Positions 63,143-64,000 of a stretch of 64,000 nt of DNA are shown here, piece after piece. How positions within the stretch are numbered: the first letter of the stretch is position 1; every line of letters begins with the position of its first letter. The translations under genes were made by a program, and so were the position numbers. Source of the stretch: Metabacillus malikii (GTDB lineage Bacteria > Bacillota > Bacilli > Bacillales > Bacillaceae); NCBI RefSeq assembly GCF_030813355.1, contig NZ_JAUSUD010000001.1:62001-126000 (forward strand), given 5' to 3'. Below the pieces are notes generated by a model, which did not search any database, was not told where the DNA came from, and worked only from the letters and a program-made list of their open reading frames with translations.

Positions 63143-64000
63143 CTAGTCTATGAGTGAATGTAATGAGGAAATCATTTTAATGTCTCTCTTAACATTTTTG
63201 GTAATGTCAGCAGAATTTACGGTGATTCCTTTTTCGAACCCATCAATGATCTTTGTATTAGTAAACCAATCGGTTGTAGAATCAAATGTATGCTGTAAGT
63301 CTGGCCAAGCCTCTTGTAATGTTGGGCTGTATATTTCCTTAGCATCAGAATTGTTTGAGAATTGATGCGGCCAATAATCCTTTCTTGATGCTGTGTGAGT
63401 TTGTTCAAATGCATATTGTAGGCAAGACCGATAGTACAATTTAGAGAATAAAATAGAATATAGCTTTTTACCAGTTATTATCCTTTCATGTACTGAAGGA
63501 AAACGGTGTATTTCTAAACCAGCTAATGAAAACTTTCGTAAGAATTGGTACCGTTTGTATGGGAAAATAACATGAGTAAGCCCGAGTTTTTCCTGAAGTA
63601 TAAATGGTAAGGATGAAAAAAGATTGCTTTCCTTTTTAAATGAATTCATTAAATGGGACTCTACATATTGCTGTTCATTTGTAATTAATGCTAATGTTAA
63701 TAATGGTGAATTATTTGAAATTAAGAAGTACTCCCATACAGGGGGCATAAAGCGTGATATTTGAAAACGGGGCGCTAAATAAAAATAGGATGTATTGTCA
63801 CTTTTACTTAACTCATATAAAAGAAGTTGTGGGTAAGCATCATGGAAAATAAGTGCATTTGCTCTTTCTAATAAATGAAAAAGTTTATGCTTTAAACGTG
63901 AACTTATAAACTGTCGAATCATATCTCCTTTTAAATCAGTCATATTGTAGCCACCGTTTCGTGATACCATATGAGCTAAAAAGGACCAATGGACTTCCGG
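63143..64000 (-). CDS. yppC: DUF2515 family protein (YppC-like), cut by the window end
   Basis: The frame continues through the window end; the last codons visible read PEVHWSFLAHMVSRNGGYNMTDLKGD, the conserved DUF2515 block, so the true start lies beyond base 64000. At least 285 residues, soluble, mixed alpha/beta. YppC is of unknown function. The symbol is based on the family and is tentative. Confidence 0.7.
   Translation of the reverse strand, partial: PEVHWSFLAHMVSRNGGYNMTDLKGDMIRQFISSRLKHKLFHLLERANALIFHDAYPQLLLYELSKSDNTSYFYLAPRFQISRFMPPVWEYFLISNNSPLLTLALITNEQQYVESHLMNSFKKESNLFSSLPFILQEKLGLTHVIFPYKRYQFLRKFSLAGLEIHRFPSVHERIITGKKLYSILFSKLYYRSCLQYAFEQTHTASRKDYWPHQFSNNSDAKEIYSPTLQEAWPDLQHTFDSTTDWFTNTKIIDGFEKGITVNSADITKNVKRDIKMISSLHSLID

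Noticed and set aside
1-64000. tRNA, rRNA and CRISPR arrays
   Set aside because: Read for on both strands; none was recognised.

Overview
The window is a low-GC (roughly one third G+C by eye) chromosome segment from an endospore-forming Bacillaceae. Spore genes (sspL, a YjcZ-type protein), small Bacillus families (YpeQ, YozE, YozD, YpjP, YpbS) and a gene order close to the Bacillus subtilis bpsA-dynA-ypcP-ypeP-cspD-ugtP-metA-ypgR-ypjP-thyB-dfrA-yplQ-ilvA-ypmQRS region all point there. No tRNA, rRNA, CRISPR, phage structural or conjugation genes were seen.

Layout. 1-4 kb: small genes, a CheX-like phosphatase, a bpsA-bpsB type III polyketide pair and a Fur-box small membrane gene. 4-16 kb: dynA, ypbS, the ypcP flap-type nuclease, sspL, two RNase H-like genes, cspD, a stand-alone HPr and a DUF457 membrane protein. 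16-27 kb: ugtP, metA, a NlpC/P60 cell-wall hydrolase, ypgR, brxA, a methyltransferase, ypjP and an anthrax-lethal-factor-like metalloprotease. 46-64 kb: yplQ, yplP, ilvA, degV, ypmQRS, msrAB, an IS1182-type element, bioB, yozE, yodN, yozD and a yppC-like gene cut by the window edge.

The main event is a ~17.6-kb mobile element (27580-45192) inserted in the host thymidylate synthase gene, just before its catalytic-cysteine codon. Joining the flanks restores a 264-residue ThyB-type enzyme. The element has short inverted terminal repeats (GTTGTGTTAGATA / GTTGTATTCGATA) and a four-gene operon: three large tyrosine recombinases and a coiled-coil accessory protein, reminiscent of Tn554. At its left end it carries its own thyA (long, Lactobacillus/Staphylococcus-type) plus a dihydrofolate reductase, so it replaces the function it destroys.

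The rest of the cargo looks like defence and resistance: a two-gene Lamassu-like system (Cap4/DUF4297 nuclease plus SMC-like ATPase with a zinc hook), a T-box-controlled GNAT acetyltransferase followed by an S51 peptidase, a SEFIR-domain protein with an unrecognised partner, an XRE regulator and an unknown gene. The right end supplies a ribosome binding site and TTG start that read in frame into the 3' half of host thyA, which is translationally coupled to host dfrA.

A dispersed GC-richer intergenic repeat occurs at least six times in the chromosomal flanks and is absent from the element. The IS1182-type insertion at 58098-59657 duplicated a whole transcription terminator, leaving one on each side.
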